Shown piece after piece: positions 9,414 through 21,430 of a DNA stretch of 64,000 nucleotides. Position 1 is the first letter of the stretch. Each line of letters opens with the position of its first letter. The position numbers were made by a program, and so were the translations under genes. The stretch comes from Lantana camara. Its lineage: Eukaryota > Streptophyta > Magnoliopsida > Lamiales > Verbenaceae. The notes beneath the pieces are model-generated. The model saw only the letters and a list, made by a program, of their open reading frames with translations. It was not told the origin of the DNA and searched no databases. The DNA lies in contig CM074865.1 of NCBI GenBank assembly GCA_037501455.1, positions 39,972,501 to 40,036,500 on the forward strand, read 5' to 3'.

Positions 9414-9423
9414 GGACAGGTCC
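9406..9423 (+). other. PPT-proximal AGGA hairpin (E1)
   Basis: Arms GGACCTG and CAGGTCC, loop AGGA, perfect 7 bp, 5 nt before the PPT. The pol stop codon overlaps the stem and loop. Confidence 0.8.
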
Positions 9424-9427
9424 TTTT

Positions 9428-9441
9428 GAAGGAGGGAGGGT
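9428..9441 (+). other. E1 polypurine tract
   Basis: GAAGGAGGGAGGGT directly before the 3' LTR start at 9442. Confidence 0.85.
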
Positions 9442-12309
9442 TGTAACATCCCGACTGATCAGACTTTTCAGGTAACCTCGTATGTGCGCTATTTAACTAG
9501 TTCTCTAAGTGATTATGTGATGTTAACTGTCAACGTGGATCATTTGAAGTTATTTGAACTTATTTGCTTTAATATGAATTTGGTTACCCTTGAACGTTTA
9601 ACTTTTCTTGTTTGGTATTTTATTCGTTTCGGGTTCGTATTTAATTCTAATTTTGTGAATTTGTGATATTTGTTAATTATATGTTTTATGAACTCGTTTA
9701 CATGCTCGTTATATGTTTTGGTATTTGTTTTGGTTGCTTTTTGGGTTCGTTTTGGAGACGGGACCTAAAGGAGGCTAAAGAGCACTTAGCGCACCTTGGG
9801 TTTCGGGACGCGTATCTTGAGCTCGGGAATTCGGATTCGAATTCCGTCACCTCCATTGAACTCGTTTCGACGATTCGGGTTCGATGGGACAAGCCTCACA
9901 TTTTTCTAAGCTCGTTAAGACCTCCGAATTTCACCCGTAACGAGCCCCTTACGCTTGAGAGCCACCTTTTGACCTAGCTTTGAGTTGTGGACCCCACCTT
10001 AACCTTATCTAAGCCCTTAACCATGAGATATAACTTGAGTTAAGCTCTCCCTCAGCTTTTTCCCAAGAGAACCGAGCCAACCCCTCTCTCTCTCCCTAGA
10101 ATTGATCAGCAAAGCAAGGAGGAAGGAAGAAGAAGAACCCCTTTATTCATTTTCAGATTTTTGAGCTCAAATCTTCACTTTAGCTCCTCCAAATTGAAAG
10201 GTAAGTTCATGGTTGTCTTCTTCACTCTCTCTTCTCTCTTTTATGTGTTCTTGAGTTCAATTCTTTGATTGGTTGTTGAGTTTGAACAAGCATGTGAATA
10301 GTTGTAGTTGGGAGATTGGTTTGATTCTTGCTCCTTTCATGTTTCCTTGAGATTTGTTGTTGTTAGTATGCTCCTAAGACTTGTTTCCTAGCATTTATTA
10401 CTTTTCCTTGCTTGGTAGTTGGAGTTTGGGGGGGTTGGGTTTTGTTTTGGAGTTGCTGAGTTACTGTAGTGCCGTCTGTGTTTTTCTGTACCGTGACACG
10501 GGGGTGTCACGGTTTGCCCTTTGTTGGTGACACGGGCGTGTTACCTTTCGAGTTCGTTTTTTTGCTTTTCTGTACCGAGACACGGGGGTGTCTCGGCTTG
10601 CCTTGTTTCGGTGACACGGGCGTGTCACCTCCTTGTGTCCGTTGTTTAGTTCTGTACTGAGACACGGGGGTGTCTCAGCTTGTCTTTCCCAGGGGACACG
10701 GGCGTGTCTCCTAGGAACTCTAGTTTCGTTCGTTTATTTCCTTTCCGTTGTTTCTTGTTGATTATTCTTGCCTCGTTTATGATATATGCCCGATTATGCT
10801 TTGAATGCTCATAAATGGCCTTAATGTGAATACATATTATATCATTTGCATCATAAGCATACATATTCATGTACCGAGCGTCAATGTGGTTCATATTGAG
10901 TCTAAGTGTGTCTCTTGTTGTTGCCTTGTTCAGAGGATCTTTCTGTAGGGGACGAGCTTGCTCCGTAGGTGCCCGGTTTCCTCTTTTGACTCCGCTACGT
11001 TCGTTGCCAAGGTGAGGTTTTTGTTCTTTTAGTTACTCGACCTACAACCCTATTTGATTTGAAACCTCGCATGCGGATACGTATAATATATGGTAAATAA
11101 GTGTATGATACTTATGTTGCGGGATTTATCCATTTGTTATAAGTGTTTAAAAACGTTTGTATAAGTATATAAGCTATTTTGCTTTCGTTTACAAAGGTTT
11201 ATTTTTGAGCAAGTGTGTGTGTGTAAGCGAGATGTGGCTTTGAAAGATAAGCTTTGAGGTATGTTTGTGTGACTTTCGTGATATGTTTGGGCCCCGGAGT
11301 GTGGTATGGTAATCTCGGGACGGCCGAGGGGTCGCCGAGCTCTTCCATCAACACCTCCATTTGAGAGTCTCGCCCACCCTTAGGAGGTTGAGGAAGGGTG
11401 TTTCTCTTGAGCCGGCGGAGGCAACCGCCGAAGGTTTCAAGGTAGTAATTAAACCTTGTCTCGTTTCTTTGTGTGGATAGTTAGGGCCGATCAACCCTTC
11501 TATCAACCGGTGTTGGGGATGGATTCTGATTTGTTTTGCTTTGCTTTGTTCTTCGTATTTGGAAGTTGGGGATGTGTGTGACTCGTACTCGCCGAGTTGG
11601 TTAAGCTTTGTATGATCTACGAAACGAGAGTGGATTCTTAATTCACCTAAAACTTGGAGTCTTGTTTTGCCCTTTTCCCTTTCCTTTAACTTATATATAT
11701 CTATATCACGGGAATTAATTTTAGCTTGCAAAAACCACTCTCGGTTCAAGGATCTTTCCTTTTGATTAAGTGCTTTGCTCTATATATATATATCGGGTGC
11801 GTGAGTTAGCCCCCTCACTAGTCGCTAGGACTAACCCTCGTTGTTGTTTTCCCCTTTTTCCTTTCTTTTGAGTTTGCAGGTTCTTCCGAGTCAAGCTAGG
11901 CGGCAAGTGTCTTTTGGGTTTACTTGTGGTTTAGCTTGGGTCTTCATGCATCGTAGTGGATTACTTCTACTCTGATTGTTGTATTTTGGATTATGTATTC
12001 TGATTATACTTTCGCTTTTGGGCCTTGATGGCATTGTATATATTCTGTATATGAACTGGCGTGATTGGTTGACCCTTCCCCATTTTTGAAATGTATATGT
12101 GATCTTGGGAAATATGTTAATTATAAATTGCTTCCGCTACTCTGATTTTAATTCTTGCAGTTCTTGAGGGTCTAGGCCGCCTAGCGAGGGTGTGAGTTTT
12201 GTGTGTCTCCCGTTCGCTATGGTCTGATGCGGGTGCGGACTTCCATTTCGCTACTCGTGTTGGACCTTAGTGCGGGGGATGTGGCACCCTTCGCTCTGGG
12301 GGTGTTACA
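9442..12309 (+). repeat. E1 3' LTR
   Basis: Same start and end as the 5' LTR, about 99.5% identical by eye. Palindrome array at 10491-10711; the last palindrome has lost one pair here (right arm TGTCTCC instead of TGTCACC). Confidence 0.95.
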
Positions 12310-12314
12310 TCTCA
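12310..12314. repeat. Target-site duplication of E1, right copy
   Basis: TCTCA, identical to 1871-1875. Confidence 0.9.
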
Positions 12315-14340
12315 CCTACATTCACTTTGAAGTGTTTGGTAAGAATAGTAACCTACATCCTTTATTCCATCCTCCAGTTCTATTTTCCCGAGCCTTAATA
12401 TTTCCTCTTTCCTTTCTGATTTACAATGTTCAACCCAATTATCTCTCCTCATCTTGATCTGAATGTGGCTCGGTTAGAATGATGCTTAATGGTTGAGGTG
12501 AAAAAACTTCCTATCAAGTAAACACTAAAATGCATGTCGGGTTAAGATTCCAATGCACATGGTATACTTGCAAACAATTAAATATGCAACACATTGGAAT
12601 AATTATATCAATTAGAACTGCGCGTATAAATAAAGGAATTTAAATAACTTAAAACGACATGTGATGTACGTGCCATCAATGCATTACACCTGTCACCGTA
12701 GTGGGAAGCTTTAGCTCGACAACTTGTTCTTCATCTCTCTCAATACCACTTATCTTGAATTGTTGTTTATTTCTTATTTTACCACGGTCTTCAGAATCTT
12801 CAAAATTTTCTTTTATCAACTTGTATATCTCCATGGTCCGAGATCGTGATTCCTTGAACCCAATTCTTCTTCGACCCTGGAATCGATGTTCTGACTTATT
12901 TCCAAGTATCAGCCTTCAGAGATCGTCCACATCTTGATCATTGTTGTCACCGTCATTGAAGTTCTTCCAATTACTCTCACGAGTTTAAGTTGGTTAAAGG
13001 ACTCGTTCTCCAATTGTTCACACTTAATCACACAATTTCCTCCAAAAGATCTTTGCCTTTCATTATCGTTTCTATATTTCTCAATTTGATCTCACAGCAC
13101 GATAATTCATCTTGGATATAGAAATTAACTCCAATCCGATCGAAGATGGAACTTCTAGCCTCTTTATCTTCCATAGGTTGGTATTCACCGTGTTGATTGA
13201 CTTTCTTTACTAATTCGATTTCTACCTTCCATTCGTAGTGAAGAGATCTCCTTCTCTCAACCCTCAGAATGATAAGTCATCTCATTCCCTCCTGAGACTT
13301 GTATTTCCATTCGAAATAACTCATTCGAGTACAAACGTGAATTCAGGTTTATCTCTCGGTTATCTCCTTTAATTCCCGACCATCCTTTAGAACTAGCTAA
13401 ATCAATTCATTTGTTGAGTCGATCTGAACCCGACCTTTCCAAAGTTTAGATCAATCTTCTAGCCTCTTGTTTGATCTATCCTTTATCCCTCTTCACGTGC
13501 TTAAGCACGTAATAGGTTTCAACCCACTCATTCCTATAATCGATAGTAAAATTCTCTTGATGTTTCTTGGAGTTCGATCCACATACCTCGGTTGTCACTA
13601 CCTTGGTTTATCCCATCGCGAATTCCATTCAATGTTATCATGGAATAATGACTGACGATCCGACAACTCTCTATTTTGTTGTATGCCATCCGAACAACCT
13701 TCATAACTTAATTAAATTAACTTACACTGATACCATCACGGAATATGATAATCTGATCTGACCTTTTTTTCCCCTGATGGAGATAAGAGCTTGGCCGAGC
13801 TTCCTCTAATCCCATTATCTTCGAATTCTAATATACACTTGTATACAGAACCAACCACTTCCCACTTGAGTTCGTACGGGTTTTCCAAATGGAAAAAAAA
13901 TCGGCTGTCTCATCTTTCTATTAGTAGTAACAATCATTCGGTCCTCAAGCTGTCACAACGATTCAACCTCCCAACATTCCCTGAAAGATTCAGTTCCCAC
14001 TTTCAACTGTCACTTAAGTCGTGTCTCGTGATGTTCTTTCAATAACACTAATCTCTCCACAAATCTCCAATCACTTCATTGTCTTGATGGGCTCGATTTC
14101 TCATCCATGCCGAGTCTTCAGCCATGGCTTAGTTCCCATCTTATAACCTTGTCGTAAGAATCACCAATTGCCCAAATTCCGCTAAATCCCCAGAGTCTTC
14201 TTTAAATCATCACATCGGAAAGAAGAGTTCGTGTCGAGTTGTTGCGATCGTGAGAATTGGCCGTGATTTGATGTCATAAGAATATCCTACAATCACAACT
14301 CATCTAAAATAAAAATGCATGCCGGTTGGTAAGTGCACAT
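12310..14340 (-). mobile_element. E7 internal remnant, middle part, non-coding
   Basis: Continues 1871-1875 once E1 is removed and ends at the E6 insertion (14341). About 2 kb with only short open frames on both strands, none with a motif I recognise. Probably a decayed or large-derivative interior of E7, in minus sense. No RNA gene or host gene is seen. Confidence 0.5.
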
Positions 14341-15437
14341 TGTTGTAACTTGATTTTACTACAGTTAAAACCAATCGTGCAAGTTTACACGAACATATGC
14401 GTAGCACAATAGGATCGAACCCACAGGGAAGGGAAATCAATCACTACTCTCTATTTCTCTCTAATCTAAAGACTTAACGAATTCAAGGTTATTTCTATTA
14501 ATCTATTGATACGGAAATTAACAAGTAACTGAACTAAAATTGCAATTAACAACTTAAATACGCGAATTGACTTCAGTAAACTAAACAGGCAGGGGAAAAA
14601 GCTTTGAATCATACAATCATGAGCCAATGTGATACCCATTTGACAAGTGTAATTCTACAACCTAGCCACTTATATTTAAATTACCCTCTCTCGAGGTGTA
14701 ACCAAGTGCTTAATTAGTGTTCAATGTTGCTCTCGCAATAACCAATAGTTAATTAAACCATAGGAACAAGACTAGTGTAATTCAGTATTCTAGCGGCTAG
14801 GCATGGAATAAGATTACTGTTGTATAAGCTAGGACCAAATCTCTTTGAACCCTATAACTCACAAGTATTGACAACCCTCTAAACTACCATCACTCTTTCG
14901 ATTTATAGGTAATTGTGACACATACTACGGGAGATCAGGCCATCGCAAGTCAATTCAATCCATTTTTCAAACTAAGAATTAACACAACTTACTCAAGTAT
15001 CTTATCAAACATCCATCATGCAATCATCATCACTTCCCCCAGCCCTAGATCATAAAACTAGAGGAAACTGCATTAACATAAATCATTGTCAACGAATCTA
15101 AATAAAGTCTACCAATTAAACTCATAAACATTCAGCAAAACTCAAGAACGAAACTAAAATAAAAGCTAAAACTAAAAATCAAAGGAATTAGTTTTGGAAT
15201 TGAAGCAACAATAAAACCAAAGATTGTTCTGGGAATTCAATCCTGTCGTCTTCTCGAATTCTCTGAAAATCTTCTCAGTCTCTGAGTCTTCTTCCAAACC
15301 CTCGGTCTTAACTTGGAAGGGAGCTCTTTTTCTCTGTCTAACTCTCTCCGGTGTCTCTCACTTTCTTCTCTTCCGAAGACTCCAATCTAGGTCATGAACG
15401 GAAGAAAAACCTCCCTAAAAAAGACTCCAAAACGCAC

Positions 15438-15444
15438 ATATATA
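15438..15444 (-). promoter_or_regulatory. LTR TATA box of E6
   Basis: GCTATATATGTG on the minus strand, about 400 bp into the LTR and 30 bp downstream of the palindrome array. Confidence 0.6.
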
Positions 15445-15473
15445 GCAACCCTAGGAGACTTCTTGCCGCCATA

Positions 15474-15685
15474 GGTAACGGGCGTTACCAATTTCTCCTT
15501 GGCATCGTTAACGCCCGTTAATGGCCTGAAATCGCCTTAACGCTTTTACTGGTAACGGGCGTTACCTAATTCCTTCTGCGTAGGGGTAACGGGCGTTACC
15601 CCTCTGTTCTCGCCAAAACCGCTCTCTTGTGGCTATTAACGGGAGTTACTCCTTTAGTACTGCTAAATGGTAACGGGAGTTACCA
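15474..15685 (-). repeat. Palindrome array in E6 3' LTR (TAA-CGGGCG-TTA type)
   Basis: Six palindromes with arms ending in TAA/TTA: 15474-15489, 15508-15521, 15551-15566, 15582-15603 (8-bp arm AGGGGTAA, centre CGGGCG), one near 15637-15648, and 15668-15685 (arm TGGTAA, centre CGGGAG). Lies 30-240 bp upstream of the LTR TATA box in minus sense. The other LTR copy is at 60882-61093. Confidence 0.85.
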
Positions 15686-15845
15686 CTTTTTCTCCCAAAA
15701 ATGCGTGAAATCGCTCTTCTTCGTCGTTTCGTAATTCTAACTCTAATGACACCTGAACTGAGTCAAATGAACACATAAACGCATGAAACGGCTCCAGAAT
15801 ATCATCTATTTAACGCTTAAAATCATGCAATTTCTACACATAACA

Positions 15846-15862
15846 AAATCTCCCACACTTGA
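15846..15862 (-). other. E6 polypurine tract
   Basis: On minus, AAGTGTGGGAGATTT directly before the LTR start at 15845. Confidence 0.7.
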
Positions 15863-15865
15863 ACA

Positions 15866-15883
15866 TTGCTCGTCCCTGAGTAA
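15866..15883 (-). other. Eroded PPT-proximal hairpin (E6)
   Basis: On minus, TTACTCA then GGGA then CGAGCAA: the same 7-4-7 geometry and place as in the Tekay elements, but two of the seven pairs are mismatched and the loop is GGGA. Likely a decayed version. Confidence 0.4.
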
Positions 15884-17415
15884 TACAAAAATTTAGTAAA
15901 CACATCCTCATCAAACCGTCTCCTCTAAGACAATCATCAACCTTCGCCTGAACAAGTCTAGCCAATCAAATCAAATACTCGTAAACAGGAAATCCTCAAG
16001 ATTTAGTATGAAAAGTAAACCCTTGTGTAGTGTGTGAATCAAACGATACAATGTACAAAAATTAGAACGACAACTTGATAATTTCCTCCTAAGCTCCAAT
16101 CATCAACTTCGGAATACACTCTTCGTACCTATCTCCACTAATGGAATTAAATCAAGACCTCAGATTAGTAGGTCTTTCGGGCTTGTCATGTAGGCATAGG
16201 GTAAGGTTACGGAAATTTGGATCAAGTGACTACTCACCAAGCTTACATCATTTACTCTAATCAAAACATGGACACTTCTATTCACCATTAACACTAAGAA
16301 TTTTGGCCCAGTCTTCAATTAAATCCCATACTTTCAAATTCACCCTTTGCATAATCTTATTTTGTTTTTCTTCTTTGCTCTTTCTCTTTTCATATCTTTT
16401 CTTTTCACTCTTTTTTTTTTCTCTTCTTTTCTTTTTTTCCGCACAATAACTCCTCATTCTAAATCATAAGAACAGTTAAAAAGGCGTCTAAGAATAGATA
16501 CTCGTCATACCGAATCAAATGAGCAAGCCTTGGTGAACAAAATTATCAAGGTAGGTATTTCTATGTTGTGCCTTGGCTTATAATGTGGCTACAAAAATCT
16601 TTGCACAACAATTAGGCTCAGTGGGGTCAATAGGTTTGCGTTATTTAGTGAAAACGGCTAAATAGAAAAGCTAAAAATCCTCCGACAACGAATGCCTACT
16701 TCACTTCCTCAGTCTTTCATTAACTCAAAATTTCGCCTCGATAGGACTAAAATGCATGCTAATCAAATCATAGACTCATTTGGAAATTATCAACTCATCT
16801 CTCTAATTTAAGTACATTATTTCGTTTAAAGGTGCTCAAAATATAAGGGCTTACTACCACACTAAATCATCAAATCTCATGCAACTTTCTTCAATTCAAA
16901 AGGCCTAACTTATTCTAGTAAAAGCTCAACGATCAAACTTCAAAGAAAAAGTTCAAAATGAGGGAAATTTTTCAAAATTTTTTAAAATTACTCGGATTTT
17001 AGCAAGTTACAAGTGAAATTACATCTACTCATGCAAATAATCAATAAAGCTCATAGCTAGAATGCACATTCTTCCCCCACACTTAAACTTTGCAATGTCC
17101 TCATGCAATTAAAAGAATTAAAGGGTTAGCAAACTTGCTGATTACGGACGAACCGGCAACGTGCTTGCTGTGCTTCCTAACCTGAACAAGTGACTAAAAA
17201 CACGGATCAAGTGCACAGGAAATTGATAATCAACATGCATCCAACAAGTATAATAATAGTCACAAATTCATGAAAATAAAATCACCATTGCATAAACCAA
17301 GTCAGAAAACCGAACATAGCAAAAAGTCAAGTGTAGACAACTATCCAAACATAGTAAAGCATAAACGAAACAAATGTCTAGAACTCTGGGGGAAAAAAAT
17401 ATGAAGATAACAAAA
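15884..17415 (-). other. E6 3' non-coding region
   Basis: About 1.5 kb between the extra ORF and the PPT. A pyrimidine-rich run on plus lies around 16365-16441. No protein motif seen. Long non-coding stretches in this position are usual in Athila/Tat elements. Confidence 0.6.
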
Positions 17416-18648
17416 TCAGGGCGATGGGGGTCCTCCAAAATACTGATCCAATCGAGCACTGAACCCGTCAAACTTGGCCTCCAACTCGGCCGTCCACTCG
17501 TTGAATAGCTCATCTACATAACGTGCCAAATCTTCAACTCTAGCAATAACGGTGGTCAAATCAGCCCTCAATCCTGCTAGGTCTGCACGTACGCCTGTCA
17601 AAGTCACGGGAGTGTCGTCACTAGCCTCGGCAACAACAGGTGTGGCATTCCGAAGAACCGCAAACTCATCATCAGGCCGGTCAGGAATTCGAGCCAAGAG
17701 CAACTTCTGCCTTGCAGAAAGCTAATCGAACCGGGCTATCCCCCAGCTGTACATTTGCCAAAAACGATCTCTCTCACGGATAGGCCAGCATGGCAGAACA
17801 TTATGCTTCATCTCTCCACTCTCCCAAGGTATAACTTAGCATACGATCTCTAAGTACTCTGGACCAGTATGTCCAAAACTGATAGGCAAAGCCCCTCTCG
17901 GTGTCCAATTCAGCTCTCTAGCAAACATCGTTACAAAGCCTCGGTGAGTACTCATGCCCGTCACACTCCCCGCACCTTCCTGCAGCTTCCAAAGGAGCTC
18001 TATCGTACCATCGAACTTAATACCTTCCTTCATCATATACATGATGCCCAACTCAGTTTCTGTAATATGGCTATCTTTCCCGTATCTGGCACACAATCCC
18101 AGGGCCAAAACCCTATGTACTAGTATCTATGTCAACGAGTCAAATTAGCTGTCATGCGTGCTCCGGGGAGAATAACTAGGAACACCCTCCCTCAAGGGAA
18201 AGGATCTCCACACCTTCTCTCGCTGAGCCTCGCTCCATCTGGGTAAAGAAGTGGTGGTATTGGCTGGAAACTGAAGAATCTCTCGAATTCAGCTCACACT
18301 CTAAGTCTGAGTCTCCATATCATGAAGAGTGAAGGTCAAAGTGTTGTCTACCGGATCAAAATTCATCGCATGGAAAAAAATAGCACTCATATCTCCATAA
18401 GTCATATCCCTCATCTCAAGAAAAGGCAACCAACCTATGTTATTGAAAAGCCTCCGCACTTCATTCCAAACCTCCAATCTATCCATCCGGTCGAAGAATT
18501 TAGTACCCACAATATTCCTTGTTGGATTCCTTTGGAAAGGGTTCCCAAAGACATTAACTGTTACGTTACTTGACCCAAGAGGTTGATGGTCTAATCTGGA
18601 TGACGTAGTGAAAGGTTTCGGGACTTTAGAGCGCTTAGTGCAACCCAT
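17416..18648 (-). pseudogene. E6 extra ORF (plant 'putative transposon protein' type), interrupted by stops
   Basis: One reading frame runs on minus from ATG 18648 (MGCTKRSK) to TGA at 17416-17418, about 410 codons, without any frameshift but with about six in-frame stops (18301, near 18288, 18145 and 18127, 17836, near 17721). The first part (FFDRMDRLEVW, WLPFLEMRDMTYGD) and middle (GHTGPEYLEIV) resemble the uncharacterised ORF carried by many Athila/Tat elements. The C-terminal 100 residues look like a coiled coil (repeated hydrophobic and charged residues, LARYVDELFNEW). Function unknown in the family. I prefer 18648 over the in-frame ATG at 18696 because an acceptor-like TTGATTCAG ends 5 nt before it. 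It has its own TATA box at 19195-19202. Confidence 0.7.
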
Positions 18649-19194
18649 TGTACCTGAATCAAGCAATGATAGCAAAGCAAAGTACCAAGAAATCAATCAC
18701 GAGTCACATAGATAATTCCTCAAATACCTTGTGTGCTTAAGCCTAGTGGGTGAGTCTTAACTCAAGTTATTCACTCTATTCAACCTCAAATTCACACTAG
18801 CTTAATTACTACAATTCAAGCTCATAATTTTCTACCTTTAACTCCAAAATTCAAAAACAAGGCTATCTAGAACTTTAGGATTCTTCAAAATTTTAACCCA
18901 ATTCAAGTTAACTACAATTTAAAGCATCAATCCTAATTCTAGCATAGTTAACTTCTCAAAATTCATCAATTTATTCTCATGGTGATCTCTAACGCGCAAT
19001 TCAATCCTAATTCTCATCCATTAGATTGCAAAAAATTTAGCTCCAAAAAAAAATTACTCAAGGGTAACCTAATTTGATTCACAAGAGAGTAAAAAATGAA
19101 ACTTGGTGGGGAAACTTCTTGCTTGTTAGTTGAAGATGATTGACCCAAGGGAACAATTGAATCTCTAGTAAGGTGGGATAAGAGGGTGCAAGTG
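18649..19194 (-). other. Leader of the E6 extra ORF
   Basis: Non-coding stretch between the internal TATA box and the ORF. On minus it ends in TTGCTTGATTCAG followed by GTACA and the ATG, so an intron in the leader is possible. Confidence 0.45.
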
Positions 19195-19202
19195 TATTTA
19201 TA
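19195..19202 (-). promoter_or_regulatory. Internal TATA box of E6
   Basis: CCTATAAATACAC on the minus strand, a strong plant core-promoter match. The palindrome array at 39446-39612 lies about 95-270 bp upstream once E2 is removed, the same arrangement as in the E6 LTR. Confidence 0.6.
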
Positions 19203-20248
19203 GGTTTAGGGTATGACGCCCCGTCCAATAAATCATACAGGTATGCGCCACGAGAGAGTTTACCTTACGCACTTATGTGATTTAATTTCCCTTTTATGAG
19301 TTTGATTCCAACTTTGATTGAAAATGTGACTTAATTGACTAAAATCCAAAATGGTACAATATGAATTATTGCATGACAACTTGAGAACGGAACTTGGATG
19401 AATTTAAATTAATTGTTGGAGTTGGATTTAAATAGGACTTGGACCTATTTGCGTGTTTGGGCCTAACATGAGTTAGGTGAATTTTGGGTTGTTCGGGAAC
19501 TATATGAGCTCGGGAATTCGAATTCGAATTCTGACACCGCCATTGTGTTCGTCTCAATGATTCGAGTCCAATGGAATTTATTTCACAATTTTTGGATACC
19601 GTTTGCACCTTTATCCCTTTTATTGACCGATTCACTTGAACCGGGAGTTACTTAAACCGGTTTTCTTATCTTGACCTAAAACTATCAGCCACTACATAAC
19701 CTAGATCCCCTTTTACTTTTATTTCAAACCACACAAGTTAGCCTCAAAGAGAATCATGGAGAAACTTCAAGAGAAGATCAAGACTTGAACCATCTTTTAT
19801 TCTAAGAGCTCATATTCTTTGATTCCTCATTCCTTCACAAGACAAGGTAAGCTTTGGATCTCTTTTGATGAGTATTTCATTTCTATTCTTGGATTGGAGC
19901 ATGAAATTGTTAGTATGAACTTGAATGATGAGATCTTTAATTCCTTAAGCAAGCCTTGATGATTTAAATGCTCCTTATGTGTCTTAGTTGCTGGAAATTC
20001 GTGTAGGAAGACTAGGAATTCATATCTTCATGTTAAGCTTGAAATTCATGAAAATGGGTGTTTGAGATTTTGGGCAAAAACCTTCCTAAACTTGAATTCA
20101 TTGATGTTTTGATGATAAGCATGATTTATATGATGTCATACCTGAATTTCGTGATATTTTATGGTGGATTTGATGTTGGTTTGATGATTTTTGGTGTTCC
20201 CCTTCTTTTTCCCGAAACTGTCAAGTTTGTGCTCCAGATCTATGGCCA

Positions 20249-20334
20249 GAACGGCCGTTCCCAGTCTCGCTAGGCCTTGGCGTGGGAAGGACCGTTCCCA
20301 TGCTATGTTGTGCATGGGAATAGTTGTTTCCATG
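20249..20334 (+). repeat. Palindrome array in E2 5' LTR
   Basis: Three palindromes: arm GAA with centre CGGCCG; arm TGGGAA with centre GGACCG; arm CATGGGAA with centre TAGTTG and one G.T pair. The 3' LTR has an extra copy of the third. Confidence 0.75.
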
Positions 20335-21415
20335 CGTCTGTGACCCCTTTTGCTTGCTTTTTCGTGCGTATTTGATCCGTTCGAGTTGCTACTTGACTTG
20401 TATGCTACGTTATGACTTGGAATGCAATCTCTAAACATTAATAGCTCACTACTTGCATGATTTACTTGAATATTGAATCGTCCTTTGTGACCAACTTGAT
20501 AAGCATCATTCCTTTTCGCATGTCCTTCATACTTTGTACGCCGTGCGTCTTACTTGGTTCATGTTGAGTCTAAGTTTGGGCTTCTGTATGTTTTGTTACA
20601 GAGTTTTGTGGTGCCAGTGAGCCCGAGGTTTAGAGTGTTTGGCCCTTCACACTCTGAGACTCCACTACTACGGGGTGAGGTTTAGGATTTTGCATAGTTA
20701 TGCGACCTATGGCCTTTGTATGCTGATTTCTACCCTTGCATACGAGTATACCTTATTATAAGTACATATGTGTTGGATATGATATGTTTATGACCTTTGC
20801 GTGCGTCCTGCTTGGGTGGGAGCGTTCGTGGCTTAAATTCCACAGCGTAGGGATATATATATAAAAACCAGTTTTGAGGCATATGTAAGCTATTTTGGAA
20901 AACCAGTTGTGTTCTAATTCTGTAGCGAGTTAGCCATGATATATGGTATCTGTTATGCTCTGTACTGTTCTGTTGTAGATCCGAGGAGCTACGGGTAATG
21001 GGGTCCCCCGGGACGGTTAGGGCAGTTGGGGTTTCAACCATGTGCGTATGTTCCATTTTAGATATCATTGCCTGACTCTCGTGGGTTCGCTACCCCCTTG
21101 AGGTCGAGTCTATTTTAGATGGTTTTATCATGGATGGTTAGGGCCAACGCGGGGCTCTTCCATTACTAGAGTTGAGGAGGGGCTTATTTCTATATTTCCG
21201 TTTGTTGTGTTATGAGGAGTAAAGGTGGAAAGCTCGTACTCGCCGAGCATGTGTGCTTTTCTGGAAAATGGTTTCCAAACTTATACCTACATCTATTTAG
21301 GTTATTTCGAAATGTTTTGGTATGCAACACCTATCCCCGGTTCATGAGTCCATCATTTTATTCTGTGCTATGCTCTTTATATATATATTGTGGGTGTACG
21401 TTAGTCCCCCTCACT

Positions 21416-21430
21416 CGGTCAAGTTGACTG
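21416..21430 (+). promoter_or_regulatory. LTR hairpin downstream of TATA (E2)
   Basis: CGGTC-AAGTT-GACTG (5 bp with one G.U pair), in TACGTTAGTCCCCCTCACT context, as in E1, E3 and E4. Confidence 0.5.

Larger units (their letters stand above)
1876..12309 (+). mobile_element. E1: young Tekay-type Ty3/gypsy retrotransposon
   Basis: A complete element of 10,434 bp with a perfect TSD (TCTCA), LTRs of 2,865 and 2,868 bp, an initiator-Met PBS, a PPT, and Gag, protease, reverse transcriptase, RNase H, integrase and a C-terminal chromodomain-like region in the chromovirus order. The LTRs differ at roughly 14 positions by eye (about 0.5%), so insertion was recent. A single nonsense codon at 8250-8252 splits the polyprotein; otherwise the frame is open. 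It sits in E7 remnant sequence. Assignment to the Tekay (Del) clade rests on LTR length, tRNA primer and the C-terminal sequence; Galadriel or another chromovirus clade is less likely. Confidence 0.93.
14341..15845 (-). repeat. E6 3' LTR
   Basis: On minus it starts TGTTATGTGTAG (at 15845) and ends AAGTTACAACA (at 14341). TATA box TATATAT at 15438-15444 (minus), followed by a UTR-like purine-rich stretch. The palindrome array lies just upstream of the TATA box. Confidence 0.88.

Noticed and set aside
12315..12360. Possible RNase H remnant (TTTGAAGTGTT resembles E1 near 7695)
   Set aside because: Only about 12 bases match and the orientation is opposite to E7; likely chance.
14336..14340. Perfect TSD of E6 as CACAT on both sides
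   Set aside because: On the right, CACAT at 61252-61256 would require the LTR to end in AA; the end ...ACA with flank CATAT (one change) fits the other LTR better.
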